From Stercorarius parasiticus (Eukaryota > Chordata > Aves > Charadriiformes > Stercorariidae), in assembly GCA_013396915.1 (NCBI GenBank), contig VWZL01000320.1, positions 145,048 through 209,047 on the forward strand: a stretch of 64,000 nt of DNA, read 5' to 3'. Positions 34,439 to 47,928 of the stretch are shown here, piece after piece; the stretch's first letter is position 1, and every line of letters starts with the position of its first letter. Made by a program: the position numbers and the translations under genes. Under the pieces are notes generated by a model. It searched no databases. It worked only from the letters and a program-made list of their open reading frames with translations, and was not told the DNA's origin.

Positions 34439-37400
34439 AGGTTGTACATGCTCTATCTATACGTGTTGCAGGATAGATGAAGTAAACTAGTAAATAAAAA
34501 AATACATTAAGAAAACACAGAGCTGCTTCATCATTTATTTAAAAAAAAAAAATTCCCTACAATTGAGAACCAGACTGTTGGGCCCTGACAGCTTGGTATA
34601 GAGTCAAAGCAGATAATGTGATTGATACCTAAAAGCTACTCTAGTGATATTCACCATTGATTTGACCTGAATTGATTCTGTTACTGAAATTTTCAGTGGA
34701 ATCAATATCTACATCAACAAAACCTCCAAAATTGCTGCTTATTTGTTCCACTATGGGAGCTGAGGGATAGAGGAACTCAAGCAGACTTTTTGTTATCTTT
34801 TCAGCCATGCTACAAAATGCCATAAGTGTCACGCTACTTGTACATTCAATAGCAGTTAGTAAAAATAGTTGCCAACAATCCTGGCAGTGCACAACTACAT
34901 TTAAATGTTTTAGACAGATTAGAATTCTATATGCTTGTTATTTACCATTTTTTTAATTTGAAAACAAAAAATCTTTTCTCTGCCCCATCTCAAGCACAAG
35001 GGGTTACAATTGCATGCACTTGTCACTTCCAGCTTTCCCATCTGTTACTGCAAAGCTATGATAAATGAAGTTTCAATGAGATCACAAAAGCAGGCTTATC
35101 GTTTTGACACAAAACAAGACTTAGATAACAAAAATCAATTATAATGCTCTCTCATTTTTGGAATGAAGAATTTTCACTACTTCAGAGGCAGGTTTGAAAC
35201 AGTGGTTTAGAAGGAACAAATGATGTGTCAGAAATTAGAAAAATAACAATAGAAACTGAATTCCTTAGAACACATAAAGCAACAATTGTTTGAAGGCAAA
35301 AAGCTTCTGTAATTCCTTAGGATAAACAAAGTAGATGAGCATTTAAGACTTTTGTTTGATGTTTGATATTGAAATACACGTCGGGTATTGTCATTCATCT
35401 CAGATGTTGCATTTCTGACTTGATATGAGAGATACATTCAGTTTGATATATAAACTGTGAATATGTACGTAATAATAGGGATATATCAATGTTTTTAGTG
35501 AGGGAGAGAATTGAGAGGATAAGCATATCAAATATCTGATCTATTAATTGAAGGATGACGTTTCAGCTCAGTGCCATGCAATGCTTGATTTCACAGAGGA
35601 GAGACAAAAAAACAACCAGGAACCTCTCTGTTTTCAAGCCAGACTTGACCAACTGATTGAGTCAATGCAACATCCTTCCAAAGATGCCCATAGGTTTTAC
35701 TACATCAGCTTCATAATTTGTGTTTGTATTACTGCATATCTTTTGGAGAGATAAACAAAATATGGTGCAAAATCTTCTTGTGATGGGGGTATATCACATT
35801 ACCCAGAATACAGATGACTTTTTCACTCAGGGGTAAGGATAAAGCTAAAAGAAAAGAAAATGGCTGGTAAGCATCATTTTAACTGCTACCTAGACTCTAA
35901 AAATGAAGTTGATCTATTTCTGACAGTAAGATAAATGAGATCCTGCTTCAGACTTAATTTGTTTTATTTAAAACTAGAATTTTTTATTTAGATTTAATTA
36001 TTTTTGAAAAAAATATTATTCATTTGGTCCTTCATTTTTTGAGGAATCCCAGCTTTCCTCCTTCCCAAGGCAGGTTGTGCCAATGATTCACTATTCCTTT
36101 TTCAAAATGAGTGATTTCTTTCTGGTCACTATGCAACCTCATCTGTTAGACTAGACAGCTCCACCAAGAGAAGCATTCCCCTTGTGTGGACACTTGCAGA
36201 ATATCATCAGATCTGTTCTTTTAACTTCCACATTACTGAAACACATTGGCTTTCCCTCTCCATCAGGCTTTCCAGGTTTGAGCACCTTCTCCTGTAGTCC
36301 ATTACAGTGGTGAATCACTTATAGAAACAGAGATGTGCAGAAGCAATCCTCTTGGCCATGACCAGTGACTGCACCAGTGCAGCAGAATTGCATCTGTTCC
36401 ACCACATTTAAACCCACACAGGACTAGTAAAGTTTATCAAGTGTGTGTCCTTATGATGTGAGTACTGAAATAGTGGGCAATGTACTGGAACAGTTGTTGT
36501 TTGAGCCAGGGGAACCATAAGCCTGAGGACCACACATGTTAAATGTTGGGTTTAGAGAACACTCATCCCTCATGACGAGAGACTACAAAGCTGGGAGATA
36601 GAATGGATTGTCTGATATCAAATATCACAGACTGTCAGGTGCCGCTTTCAGCAAATTATGCTAGAAATCTTTTATTAGGCAATTGAGAAGAAATCAGTTT
36701 TAAACAGAGATGTAGTCAAATGGGCTAGATAACTAGACTCAGGAGTCCTGGTATTTCAGATGAATAAAAGAGACTGTCACTAACACATACTGCTTTTTTT
36801 CTTCAAGAAATCCCAATCATTTTGAAAAACCAATAGGCTAATATGAACTACAGACAAATGAAATTTCATGCACTACTAAAATGCAGCAATGTCTGAATGA
36901 CATTTGACAGATGGCGGACTATGCCCAGCAAATACACAGAAAGATAAACGAAAAAATTAACAGACCGAACCCAACCCTTCCCAGGAATCTGCTCAGCCTT
37001 TTCATTGAATATGTGCATTATTCAATATGGATGGCAACTTCCGTCCAAGAGGGAGCTGTGTTTGGAGGCAAGAACTGTCCAGTGATGTGTCCCAAAAAAG
37101 TACTTTGATCCCTTATGCATATGCAGATGACCAGCCCAATATAAAAGAAAAAAAATACTGATTATATTTATTCTGCCTACACTTTTTTGCTAAAACATGG
37201 ATTGTATTCTTCCTCCCATTTAGGTTCTTCTCTGCAGATTTATTTTCTTTTCACAGAAAAAGAAAACCACCTTAGTAGAAACAACTGACTCAGCAGAGGA
37301 AATGATGTTAACACTTCTGATGTGAAGGTTTGTGCAGAGTTTCTCTGTGGTTGTGAAATATGCTTGTGCTTTAAAATCAAAGAAGATTGATATGCTAGTC

Positions 37401-40400
37401 ATGATCTAAGTTATCCAAGTGTATAAAGCAAATTCTGGATGTTAGACCTAACTGTGTCAGAAATATTGTTTATTTTTCTGCATTGCTAAATTTGGTAATC
37501 TAAGTTGATAAAAAATAAACTGATAAAAGTTCCTTACTTTTTACATAATGACACTTTCAAGCTGTGTTTTATCTTTGAGAATAGCTGTATGATCACAGTG
37601 TATTAAGCTAGAATGTACCGCCTCTCTCCTCATATAATTGTATCCAAAGGAAATTATGAAGTAGCACCGCTACTCAGTACAATATTTCATCCCCCTTTCA
37701 AATAGCTACATTAGATAAACCTTTCTAGTGTAGATAGGAATAAAGCAGACAATGAAAGTATCCCTATTCAAGTAGGGTTTCACTTGCAGATAGCTTTCAA
37801 GGGAAAGTTACATCTTTTAATGATTAATAAGAGTCTTAAACTTCAAGTATTTGATTTACATAAAAATGGTACAGCATTTTTATATAAACTCTCTTAAAAA
37901 TACGTTCAAGAGGCATATTTAGGTCATGTTACATATTCAAACTGTAGGTTTCGTAATAAAGATAACTACTTAAATGCAGAGCGTCACTTTTACAGCCATC
38001 TTTCTCTGTTTAAATTATCCTCTCTTTCCTTCTCTACCTGTATTCTACTTGATGCAAAAAGCTGAAAAAGACCTGCAGGGCTGTTTTTCATCTCTTTAGT
38101 GCCACTCTGAATAACATTAGTTGAAATCCCAGTCTAAGGAGCCAGTTAGGTACTTTCTCGACTGATTATATTTTCAAACCTTCAAAATCTGCATTATAAG
38201 AATTACATAAAGTAACCCCACCCCCATTAGTTTATAATCTAAATAGACATAGAAAAGTATGCCTGCAGAGTGGATAATGTGATGTTTAACAACCACCTTT
38301 ACAGAAGACTATTGAAAGGAAACAAGGCTGCTTTTCAAAATTTTCACTAAAAAATATCCATCAGGTAAGCAGGTACCTTAATACTTTCAACCCTTGTGCA
38401 GGCATTGAAATAGCAGGTGGAAATAAAAGACCCAGAAATAAAACCTTGTACACCTGACAATAGAAACAGCCTATGTCTGAGAGAGCTAGCAAGCCATACA
38501 CATGCTTTATATTGCTAGTGAACATTGTGCTTACAATATTTTAGTTTGCCTCTGCCACAAAATTACATTTTCATTGCATGTTTCTTGGATAATTGTTTTG
38601 TATAGCATAAAATTCCATTGACATGTCACAGGATATTGTCAGCTGTAGCTATTAGAGGCTGTTCTCAAGAGGTGTCTCCTTTGGAATGATTATATTTATT
38701 TTTTAGGTACTTTTTAGAGAAATTAAGTGTAATAATAACTAATAATCACTCAGTCATTATCATAACAGGCATAAAACGTGGGGTGGATGATAATATACCG
38801 AGAACTGTGAGGTACTATAGCACAGGTAATGGTTTAGAAACAGTGACTTGCTGAGATAATGTATCACCTTGGTACTTTGTTCTTAGTAGACATAGAACAG
38901 ACAAGGAAGACTGTACGTTACAGAAATTGAAATTCAGATGAACAGCTTAGTCCAAAGAGGAGGACGGAAACAAGATGCACAAGGTAAAAAAAAAATTAAA
39001 AATGAGTTTCAGTGGAAATTTAGACTATCCAGAAGACATAAATTTCAGTTTCTTAATTAAGTGTTGGGAGCTAAGTACAACCAATCAGCTGCTGCCAAAC
39101 TCTCAGTCAAGCATGCTAGGTCCAGGGTCTCTGGTGGCTGCTCTTACAAGTTTCAAGCCGTAAGTGGTCTATGAATCAGCTTGATCAATGGCTTAAGCAG
39201 ATTTCTGTTTATTGCTTAAAATGGACTGATAATTTCAACTGGTTTTGTCAAAGATCTGTCCCAGTCTTTGCTTTTGACAGCGACAATTCAGAGCAAACTG
39301 TGCTGGAGGGAAGAGTAATGGGAGAAGTCAAAGGCATAAAGAAGCTCTAAAACACAGAGAACAGCTCTGTGGGATAGCGCCAGTAAAATAGAAAAGAGTT
39401 AATTGTACATCAGTATTAAAAAGCAAGAGCTTACATATGGCTGTCACCTAAAGAAAAAGACTGTAATTGTATGCCTGTAATACTGACACAAAACAGAAAA
39501 TGCAAAATAGATGAAGATTAGAGTAGCCAGTGAATTTTTTATAAATTAGTACTAGGTTTTTAGCAATAGTTTTCAGAGTTCTCTGGGGATAACATACTAT
39601 GAAATGTTAGCATTAAAAAAAGCCTCAAAGGCTTCGGAAATTAACATTTTAATTGGTAAACCAGTAGAAAATCCATGGTCTGAGCAGTTAAAAATAACTT
39701 TTCATTCAAGTGCACCAGTCACAGACTAAAATTTTCCTATAACAGTCATTGGTTGGATAACAAAATTGCTTTAATGCTGGTGGCATAGCAACAGATCTGT
39801 GAATACAGCAATATAACTTTCTCCATACGTTCACCTGCAGTATACACTGAACAAGTTACTGGCATGCTTTCTCCAGAGGAGTCAACACTTAAGGTCAATG
39901 CATCAAATGTCAGAGCTTAATCTAATTCAAAAGATAGACCATTAAGCTGGTATTTACAAATCCTTCTTCAAGCTTTTTATGCACTTGTCACACTCATTCA
40001 AACACCCATCCATTTCTCAATACATAATCTAGCCAGAACTTCTTAATTTGCCACGTTGCAGGCAGCAATTTGCAGGCACTAAAACTAAGACAACATACCT
40101 TAGTGTGTCAGCAAAGTAATAAATAGGAGAATGTAAAGGCTCTAAAACACATGTTGATCCTCACTATGCTAGACCACACATTGTACATTCAGTCTATGTT
40201 TAGCCCCTTGGTTTAAAAATTGAAACTATATTGTGCTAGTTTCATTTCCCCATAAATAGGTAGAGCTAAATTAGTGCAGAAGCCTTCACTTACACAAGTA
40301 GCTCCGAGGTGGGTGCAGTGGAAAGGATGGATTACCTGGTCTTTACTCACTTGGCTCTGAGGACAGGATTCTTGTAGTGTTAGAAGACAATCAAGAGTGA

Positions 40401-41539
40401 TGGGAATTTACTTGCAAATAAATACAGCATTCTACACATTCTAATGATTAGATATATATTATACACAAAGTAATATAGAAAACACATTAAAACCAACGTG
40501 ATGGTCTTTTTGTAGTCTTAGTAGCAAGACTCATGATACTGATTAATTTTGTCACTATCCATTCACGTGATGACTGAAGATTAAAAATAGTATTAGGCTG
40601 GGACAGATTATGCGTATCAGAAAGTGGCAGAACACTATCATGTCAAAGTATGCCTATATTGCAGTCACAGGAAAAGCTTACCAAAGCTGGTTATCTATAA
40701 CTCAAGAATTTCACACAAGTAACTGCAATGCAGTTTTATCCAAACAAGTTTTGAATTAAGCAGTTCTTCTGTAAAGAGCCGGCATTGCAGCAGTATGGAG
40801 CTCAGCATGTTTCAGGTTAAAATCCATGTTAGAAAAGTTTGATACCTATTTATGTGGTTAGCTTCTAAGCAGATCCAGAGAGCTGCAGCTTGAATAGGAC
40901 ACAGATGATGTCAAGTTTCTTTGTGCTGCACTGCAGACACAACAGAGATTGCAACTGAGAGACAGTGAACCTTTGGTAAAATTATCTTGAAGATACTTAT
41001 GTAAGTTTAATTAGGGTGTCTCAGACTCCTTGGAGTGAGCGTAGATGCTGGGATGCAGAATGAAGCAGAGAAGTCTAGCCTTTTCTCTACCCCATCTGAA
41101 GACAGGAACAGGGTGGAGGAGGTGGTACAAATATCCCTCAAAAAGAGTTCCTGTCAGTGGATTTTGTGGTAAGCGTGGGAAGTTCATCATTTCAGCGGAC
41201 AACATATTAGAAGTTTAGGAAGAACTGCACCACACTTCTGCGAAATGTCATACTATGTTTAATCGGTTTTGCTGGTGAGAACTTGGGACAAGATGCAGTG
41301 AGAGCTGAGGATATCTGTATTGCACGCACTGGAGTGTGGTGCAGAGGTCTCTGAGCGAGTAGAGAGGTAAATCATAATTCTTTGTGGTTCAGTACAGTGA
41401 GGATCCTGAAGTGGTACAGACGGGCTCATGCCTCCCTGACCAGAACCAGAGGGCCAGAAATTTTTCAAAAGAAGCCACCACACCAGGAAGTCAGTCCTCA
41501 TGGTGGTGTTTTCTAACTTATAGCAGTTGGACTTCTCAA

Positions 41540-41540
<1 letters not shown>
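34439..41540. other. long AT-rich unique stretch, no gene seen
   Basis: About 7.1 kb without recognised LINE, LTR, SINE, exon or RNA gene. Only A runs (near 34542-34552 and 38984-38993) and short AT alternations are present. The 68-codon frame at 35548-35754 ends in a hydrophobic stretch (YYISFIICVCITAYLL) that looks membrane-like, but it has no recognisable family and no flanking gene structure. I regard it as chance. Confidence 0.5.

Positions 41541-41599
<59 letters not shown>
41541..41599 (+). repeat. (TG)28 microsatellite
   Basis: Uninterrupted tg dinucleotides from 41544 to 41599 (28 units), preceded by gta. Long perfect TG arrays are usually polymorphic in length and can adopt Z-DNA. 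It produces a false Cys-Val run in the frame at 41384-41632. Confidence 0.98.
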
Positions 41600-41602
<3 letters not shown>

Positions 41603-42437
41603 ATTCTCAGATGTCTTGTGACTGCTGGCTGATCCATCTCAAAAGAATGTGAAGCTCTTGTTCACTTTTCATCCCCAGTGTCCCTGTCTTCTCCTAAGGT
41701 TAAACACATAACAGCCAAGTTGTATAATATGCCCACAATAGTAATTCTTGACACATTTTGAGCAAGCCTGGATACAGGATATGTCAAACCATATGGAAAG
41801 AAGAGATTTTGCAATTTTTTAAATTTTTTTTTTTATGAAACTGTATTTTTTGCTCACTCAACGTTGTTTTAATTAACACAGTTTTGATAGTTCTTAGGCA
41901 CTTCGGTATTTAATTTATAAGAGATTTCTGAACTCTGCTACAACTTATTTTTTCCAAGGTATGAAAAAATTTTTTCAACAAAGCCTATCAGCTAGCAGAA
42001 ATGTAACGAAAAGAGGATGATTTAGGTGAGATCTTTCTGGCTTTAAGCAGTATATCTGGCAATCACAGTGTGTTTGTAATGATGTTAACTGGCTGAGGTG
42101 GAGGCAATACTTTCTATTTATACACCATTCTTCACAATGTGCATCACCTGTGAAAGACATCTCTAGGCTGGTGTTCATCCCCTGGAGACCACAGTTCTTT
42201 GAAGCAGAGACACATTACAAGTTCCGCAGTGCTGGGATCTGTTCAGGCACTGCATTTGCAAAATGATCCTACTTTAAACAAAAAATTATTTTGACCTTGA
42301 AAACCAAGAATGAATCTAAGCATTCAGAACCAGTAGTTAGAAATTTTGCTTACAAGGATGTTGGCTCTCACCAGAGGACCATGGGGCTGAGCTACTACCC
42401 CATTCCTCATACCCAAGTGTGAAGTGAAGCCTGGTTT
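41600..42437. other. unique sequence, no gene seen
   Basis: AT-rich, with a T10 run near 41825-41834. Nothing else recognised. Confidence 0.45.
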
Positions 42438-43424
42438 TCACAGAATCACAGAAAATCACAGAATAGTAGGAATTGGAAGGGATCTCAGGAGATCATCTAG
42501 TCCAACCCTCCCGACAAAGCAGGTTCACCTAAAGCAGGTTGGACAGGAACACATTCAGGCGGGTTTTGAATATCTCCAGAGAAGGAGACTGCAACCTCTC
42601 TGGGCAACCTCTTCCAGTGCTCTGGCACCCTTGATGTAAAGAATTTTTTCCTCATGTTCAGATGGAATTTCTTGTGTTCCAGTTTGTGCCCTTGTCCCTT
42701 GGTCTGTCGCAGGGCAGCACTGGAAAGAGTCTGGCCTATCCTCTTGACACCCACCCTTTAGATATTTATAAGCATTGATGAGATCCCCTCGCAATCTTCT
42801 CTTCTCCAGGCTTTCCTCATAAGACAGGTGTTCTAGCCCCTCGATCGTCTTCGTAGCCCTCTGCTGGACTGTCTCCAGCAGTTCCCTGTCCTTCTTGGAC
42901 TGGGGTGCCCAGAACTGGACACAGTACGCCAGATGTTGCCTCACCAGGGCAGAGGAGAGGGAAAAGATGACCTCCCTTGACCTGCTGGCCCAGAAGATCA
43001 CTGGCCTTCTTGGATGCAAGGGCACATTGCTGGCTCATGCTCAATTTGTTTTCCACCAGAACTGCCTGGTTTCTCTCTGCAGAGCTGCTTTCCAGCAGGT
43101 CAGTCCCTAACCTGTAACGGTGCATAGGGTTATTCCTCTCCAGGTGCAGGACCCTACACTTACCGTTGTTGAATTTCATAAGGTTTCTCTCCGCCCAACT
43201 CTCCAGCCTGTCCAGCTCCCACTGCATGGCAGCACAGCCTTCCAGTGTGTCAGCCACTTGCTCCCGGTTTTGTGTCACCAGCAAACTTGCTGAGGGTGCA
43301 CTCTGTCACCTCATGCAGGTCATTGATGAATATATTGAGCAGGACTGGACCCAGTACTGACCCCTGGGGAACACTGTTAGGCTACAGGCCTCCAACTGGA
43401 CTCTGCACCTCTGAGTCACTGCAC
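42438..43424 (-). mobile_element. CR1 LINE copy, 5'-truncated
   Basis: The tail is at the left (tcacagaatcacagaaaatc, 42438 onward), followed on the minus strand by the 3' UTR and the C-terminal part of ORF2. Minus-strand reading from the right gives PQGS-type codons (near 43350-43370), FAGDT where live elements have FADDT, then [70 protein letters not shown] and [20 protein letters not shown] catalytic aspartate is changed to glycine (codon 43277-43279). About 20 bases are missing after KKASD (near 43000), and about eight codons are missing inside YEESLEKRR. Dead copy, with the same tail wording as the copy at 61.6 kb. Confidence 0.95.
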
Positions 43425-46400
43425 AGACAGCAGAGATGGAAAGAATTGAGCTGCTCTAATACACTTGCTTTTTTTTTTTTAAATTTATTTTTTTACCTCA
43501 GATCAATAACTCCTTAGTATTTAAGAAAGAGCTGAATCTTTTCAGGTCTTCTCATTTTTCTTTTCTTTCTTCCACTATCACTCTTTACAAATTTATACAA
43601 TTAAACAGACACACGGAGCTTCAGTTAGGGCATCTCCTAAGCTTTACTACTATTTAACCTATTACCTCTCACAGTCTTCCTAGTAAGAGGTAGCAGTATT
43701 TATTTCTAAAAATCTGCATTACAGTATAGAGGTGCCTGCATTTGTGTATCAAAAGTGATTAAATATTATTTTTCTTGGTTTTTTACCATCCAGGGTAAGG
43801 CTGAACAGTGAATAACTGTAGTGTAGTTGGTCCCATAGTAACAGGGCTTTCTGAGGGAAAAGACACGAATCCATGTGAAGAATGGTGGCAGAACCTGATT
43901 ACACATGATTAATTTACTTATTTAAGTTGTTGTTGTTAATTGGTTTAATTGCAGCTAATAAAAATTTTTACTGCCTTTAACTGGTATGTCTATTTAAGTT
44001 TGTTATTTTTCCTGTGACTGCATAGCCTATAAAATCAATTATGGAATTAGCACTTAAAATCCCCCTCTCCATTATTTACTGTAAATCTTAATGAAAATTA
44101 GACTTAAAAGTTATCTGCTGCTCCTGTTGCCTTATGACAACAAACAGCTATATGTTTGTAACTTGCTTGTGAAAGGCAAGAACAGATACACAAAGGAGCT
44201 ATGTAATGAAGAGGCTGGTTTTCAAAATATTGATTGCAGGTAACAGGAAAATCTCAGTATTCCCACAACAAGGGAAATGTCTCTTTTAATTTAGTAACCT
44301 CTTTTGAAAGATGCATATCAAAATCCTCCCCTTTCATGAAGGAAAGAGTAGATGTGAAACTTTTCAAAGACTGATGACTCTTTCTTCTACGGACCTGCTC
44401 AAACCTAGTCCTGAAATCTGCACTCATGCTGATTTTTCACTTAAATCAATGCAAGCCATGATCATGTTTAAGTGGAGTTCTTAGATGTCCACAGAGTACA
44501 TGTGTGCAGATCAACATATCCAAGAACCACAAGATCCACAAGAATGGTCATGGGATGGTGATCACTTCCTGTTATGAAGCCCTCATACAATTTATGCTAC
44601 TGTCTAGTCGTTAGAATGGAGATTTTTAATTTGTTTTATTTCAAGAGATGTGGAAGTAGGGCAAGGGGTATTGAATCAAGTTGGATCATATTTGAACCGT
44701 TATTTCATGATGCCTGGTCGCCTTCTTCACCTTCTCAATCTACTATTCCCACCAGAAAAGAGTCAGAAGTATCTGTCAGAGACTTAAATGAGCACCTTAC
44801 ATTAATTTCCTGAAATAAATTGTATCAGCAAAAGATATGCATTATCTTAGGGAAAAACACTCCTCAAGTATTTCAAAAGTATGAGGTAAATATGTACTAA
44901 AGCAAAATCAAGCCCTATGGAATTAGAAATTGTAACACTAGTAATCACAGCTTCCCTGTAGATCTTGTCTTTTCCATGGCCAGGCAGAGGCAAAACAGAA
45001 GGGAAAACAGTAGAAGAAGTAAAACTGAAACAGAACTTAACATCTTTTTTTCCATTTATGTGATCTATCTCAGTTGCTTTTAGAAAGCCTAAGCCAGAAT
45101 GAGCATACTTTTCTGAATTGGTACACCAGAAGAACGTATTCAGGCTTTAAAGCTGCTGTTTTTCTCTAATAAAAGCCAATGTCTCATGGCATTCTCATCA
45201 CTTTCTCAACGCTAAAGTTGTCACAGTGTAGAGCAGTGTATTAAAAATAATTGCCTTTCCCAATTTCAATGTAAAGGGTCAGTTCTGAAAATGGAAAAAA
45301 AAAATGCTGTAAAACTGCACAGCACTGGAGGTAAAGGTTTAAAAGGGCGCTCAGAAAGTTTAACTCAGTATTCATAAGGAACTAATGGGCCAAATCTGAA
45401 GTTTTGTTTAGCTGTGAATTTACTGATGCTTGAATTAAATTACTGCTGGAACTTCAAATTACTGATATAGTTTTCGATAAAGTTAAGTTGTGCAAAATCT
45501 GAAGGACTGAGGGAAAACATGAACAGTACTTTGCTCTTCTGGATTAGAAAATTAACTTTCTGAATTTTTCACTTTTCCTCTGCATCAGTGTGTCTGGTAG
45601 CTTTGGCTTTAGACTGCTGAGATGGGGTTGACTCACGGCTATACAACCGTCACCGCTCCTGTATTAATATCCCTTGCCCTAGAAAGCACATTCTGTGGAA
45701 GGGACACCTCCAGCGATCGGCATGCGGGCAGCCAGGACAGGATCCTTCCCTCTAGCTACACAGTTGGTCTCAAGATCCCCAGGCACATTTAATAACGATT
45801 TGTGAAGGAAAGATATTGCTATTAACGGCAATAACTTGAATGAGTGAATTGCCAATGTTCATCAGCGTATGAAGTCTAGTGATATTTTTTTAATTAAAAG
45901 AGAGACAGAAGGCTCAACCAATTTAAATTGATTTGATCTGAGTGACATAGCTGCCTTTTAAATCAAGAAACTACATTCCTAAGTTCAGTACTTTTCACTC
46001 CTAGACCAAAGTGAACAAAGACAACTGGTTTTAAAATGTACTCTAGATCCACCTGTAACTCTGTTTCCTCTTACACAGGATTTATCTGCAGTATGGATTT
46101 ATCTTTAAACTTTTAAGAGTTATTGATTAAATAATTTATTGATGAAATGGGAGTCCCTAGAAGGTCACTAGCTAAATATTTCAAAAAACAGAAAGAAGCT
46201 CTTTACTATTCTTACTTCTTCTAATATTTCCATCATTTAACACATGAATTATTTTGGAAATGATGTATAAATAGAAACTGTCTTTGAGGAGATGGAGGAG
46301 ACTCTTAAATGCAAATAACACTTATGAAAAACTTCTTTTGAATCAAATAAATAGACTGAGATTAAAACAAGGTTGTTAACATCACCTGTGAAAGTCTGTG

Positions 46401-46432
46401 TGTGTAGTCTTAGGTTACACGGATTTTACTAC
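43425..46432. other. AT-rich unique stretch, no gene seen
   Basis: A T/A-rich run lies at 43471-43494, directly beyond the CR1. The part at 43900-44110 is AT-rich but complex, with several taatt-type homeodomain core sites (ttaattggtttaattgcagc and caattatggaattagc). No transposon or exon is recognised in the 3 kb. Confidence 0.4.
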
Positions 46433-46469
46433 TAATGTCAATTAGTAGTTAATTAGTAATGTCAATTAG
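46433..46469. repeat. small direct duplication, 13-base units
   Basis: taatgtcaattag occurs at 46433-46445 and again at 46457-46469, 24 bases apart start to start. Confidence 0.85.
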
Positions 46470-47104
46470 GTGTCTTGGCACCAAGATGCCAAGCCTAACT
46501 TTGTGAGGTTAGCTGAAGCCACAGAACCAACATGAAAGCACAGTCCCTCTTCCTGCCCGTGTGCAGGAAAGCCATGAAAATCCAGGACTAAGTCCAGCAG
46601 AAAATGGGAGCCTATACCTTGCCTAGGGAAGAGGAGCTGTGGCTCATCTCCTTGCATTGGGGAAGGAGTCCCAGCTCTGGCTCAGTTATGCAGCACGTTG
46701 TCTCTGGCATGTTACCACCTGTCAGCTGAGCCACATGGCAGCCCCTCATCCCATCTTTTCCATGACACCCGGGGGAATTCAATAGAGCAAGGAGTGTGGC
46801 TTGGGAGAAGATACTGGGTTTGATAGGCTACTGTGTAAGGCAGCAACAATGTTATATTCCTGCAGGTATCCAAAATGCACTGGCTTTCCTTAAAAATGGA
46901 GTAGTCCAGCCAGTGGAAGAAGCACACAGTACCATATCATTTTAAACACCATACCAGTTTGAGTCATGCCCTTGAAGACATGATCCTCCTTACATGAAAC
47001 TGGTGTGGTGGGGTGAATACACAATTTCTTCTAAAGAATTTTACAGCATGATTTATATTAAATGCTCTACATTATTAATATTTGTCCAAGCACCTAGTTC
47101 TCAT
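46470..47104. other. unique sequence, no gene seen
   Basis: No feature recognised. The minus-strand frames at 46466-46657 and 46712-46927 have no domain. Confidence 0.4.
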
Positions 47105-47185
47105 CCTTCAACAGAAGGACAGAGAGGCACCATACAAGAGATCTGCCCAAGGTAGCAGACCCTGTCAAGAAAAAAAGCCAACCCA
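47105..47185 (-). mobile_element. possible MIR-like SINE fragment
   Basis: ggacagagaggcaccataca followed by agagatctgcccaaggtagc resembles the reversed MIR core (ctcagagaggttaag, gacttgcccaaggtcac). Short and patchy. Confidence 0.38.
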
Positions 47186-47472
47186 CTTATCTTCTGCTGT
47201 TTTCCTGGGCTGTAAACTCTAAATTAAGAATCAACAATGTACTAGACAGCATGCAGTCAACAGGGCCAAAGAAAAGCCAGGAGCTGCCAGCACTCGCCTC
47301 TCCTGTCTTGTGCAAATTTTTAAGTTTGAAATGGAAAAGTGTTGTGGTTTAGCCCCAGCCAGCAACTGGGACCACACAGCTGCTTGCTCACTCCCCCTGG
47401 TTATTATGCGGGAAAGAATCAGAAGAGTAAAAGTGAGAGATAAAGAGTGACATAAAAGTGAGATAAAGACAC

Positions 47473-47478
47473 TTTAAT
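47473..47478 (-). promoter_or_regulatory. LTR poly(A) signal ATTAAA
   Basis: On the minus strand it lies about 180 bases downstream of the TATA box, as expected for the R region of the LTR. Function is inferred from position only. Confidence 0.6.
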
Positions 47479-47656
47479 AAGTAAAGCAAAAGTTGCACAC
47501 ACAAGCAAAGCAAAAAAAGGAATTCATTCACTGCTTCCCATCGGCAGGCAGGTGTCCAGCCAGCTCCAGGAAAGCAGGGCTCCATCGCGCGTAACCGTTA
47601 CTTGGGAAGACAAACACCATCACTCCAAACATCCCCCTGCATCCTTCTTCCCCCAG

Positions 47657-47665
47657 CTTTATATA
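47657..47665 (-). promoter_or_regulatory. LTR TATA box
   Basis: TATATAAAG on the minus strand inside the U3 part of the solo LTR. It may still act as a minus-strand promoter. No transcript evidence is available. Confidence 0.6.
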
Positions 47666-47928
47666 CTGAGCATGATGTGACATGGTACGGAATATCCCTT
47701 TAGTCAGTTGAGGTCAGCTGTCCTGGCTGTGTCTCCTCCCAACTTCTTGTGCACCTCCAGCCTACTCACTGGTGGGGCGATATGAGGAGCAGAAAAGGCC
47801 TTGACTGCCTGGAAACAACCAAAACCACCAGTGCTCTATCAAAAGGTTTTTTTATCCCAAATCCAAAACATAGCACTATACTAGCTGCTAGTAAGAAAGT
47901 TAACACTATCCCAACTGAAACCATGGCA

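Larger units (their letters stand above)
47340..47928 (-). mobile_element. solo LTR of an avian endogenous retrovirus
   Basis: Begins tgttgtggtttagccccagc and ends ccaactgaaaccatggca on the plus strand, giving the TG...CA termini of an LTR, 589 bases long. The internal wording (agctttatatactgagcatg, cagctgtcctggctgtgtct, cttcttgtgcacctccagcc) matches an LTR family common in birds. Sense is the minus strand. A TATA box (TATATAAAG) lies at 47657-47665 and an ATTAAA poly(A) signal at 47473-47478, in the right order for U3-R-U5. Flanks are gaaaag on the left and gaaaga on the right, a near-match target duplication. No gag, pol or env lies beside it, so it is a solo LTR, left by recombination between two LTRs. 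ERVL or ERVK class not decided. Confidence 0.9.

Noticed and set aside
35548..35754. Frame ending in a membrane-like hydrophobic segment
   Set aside because: Only 68 codons, with no family, no neighbours and no splice signals that I can defend.
41384..41632. Frame with a Cys-Val repeat
   Set aside because: It is the translation of (TG)28.
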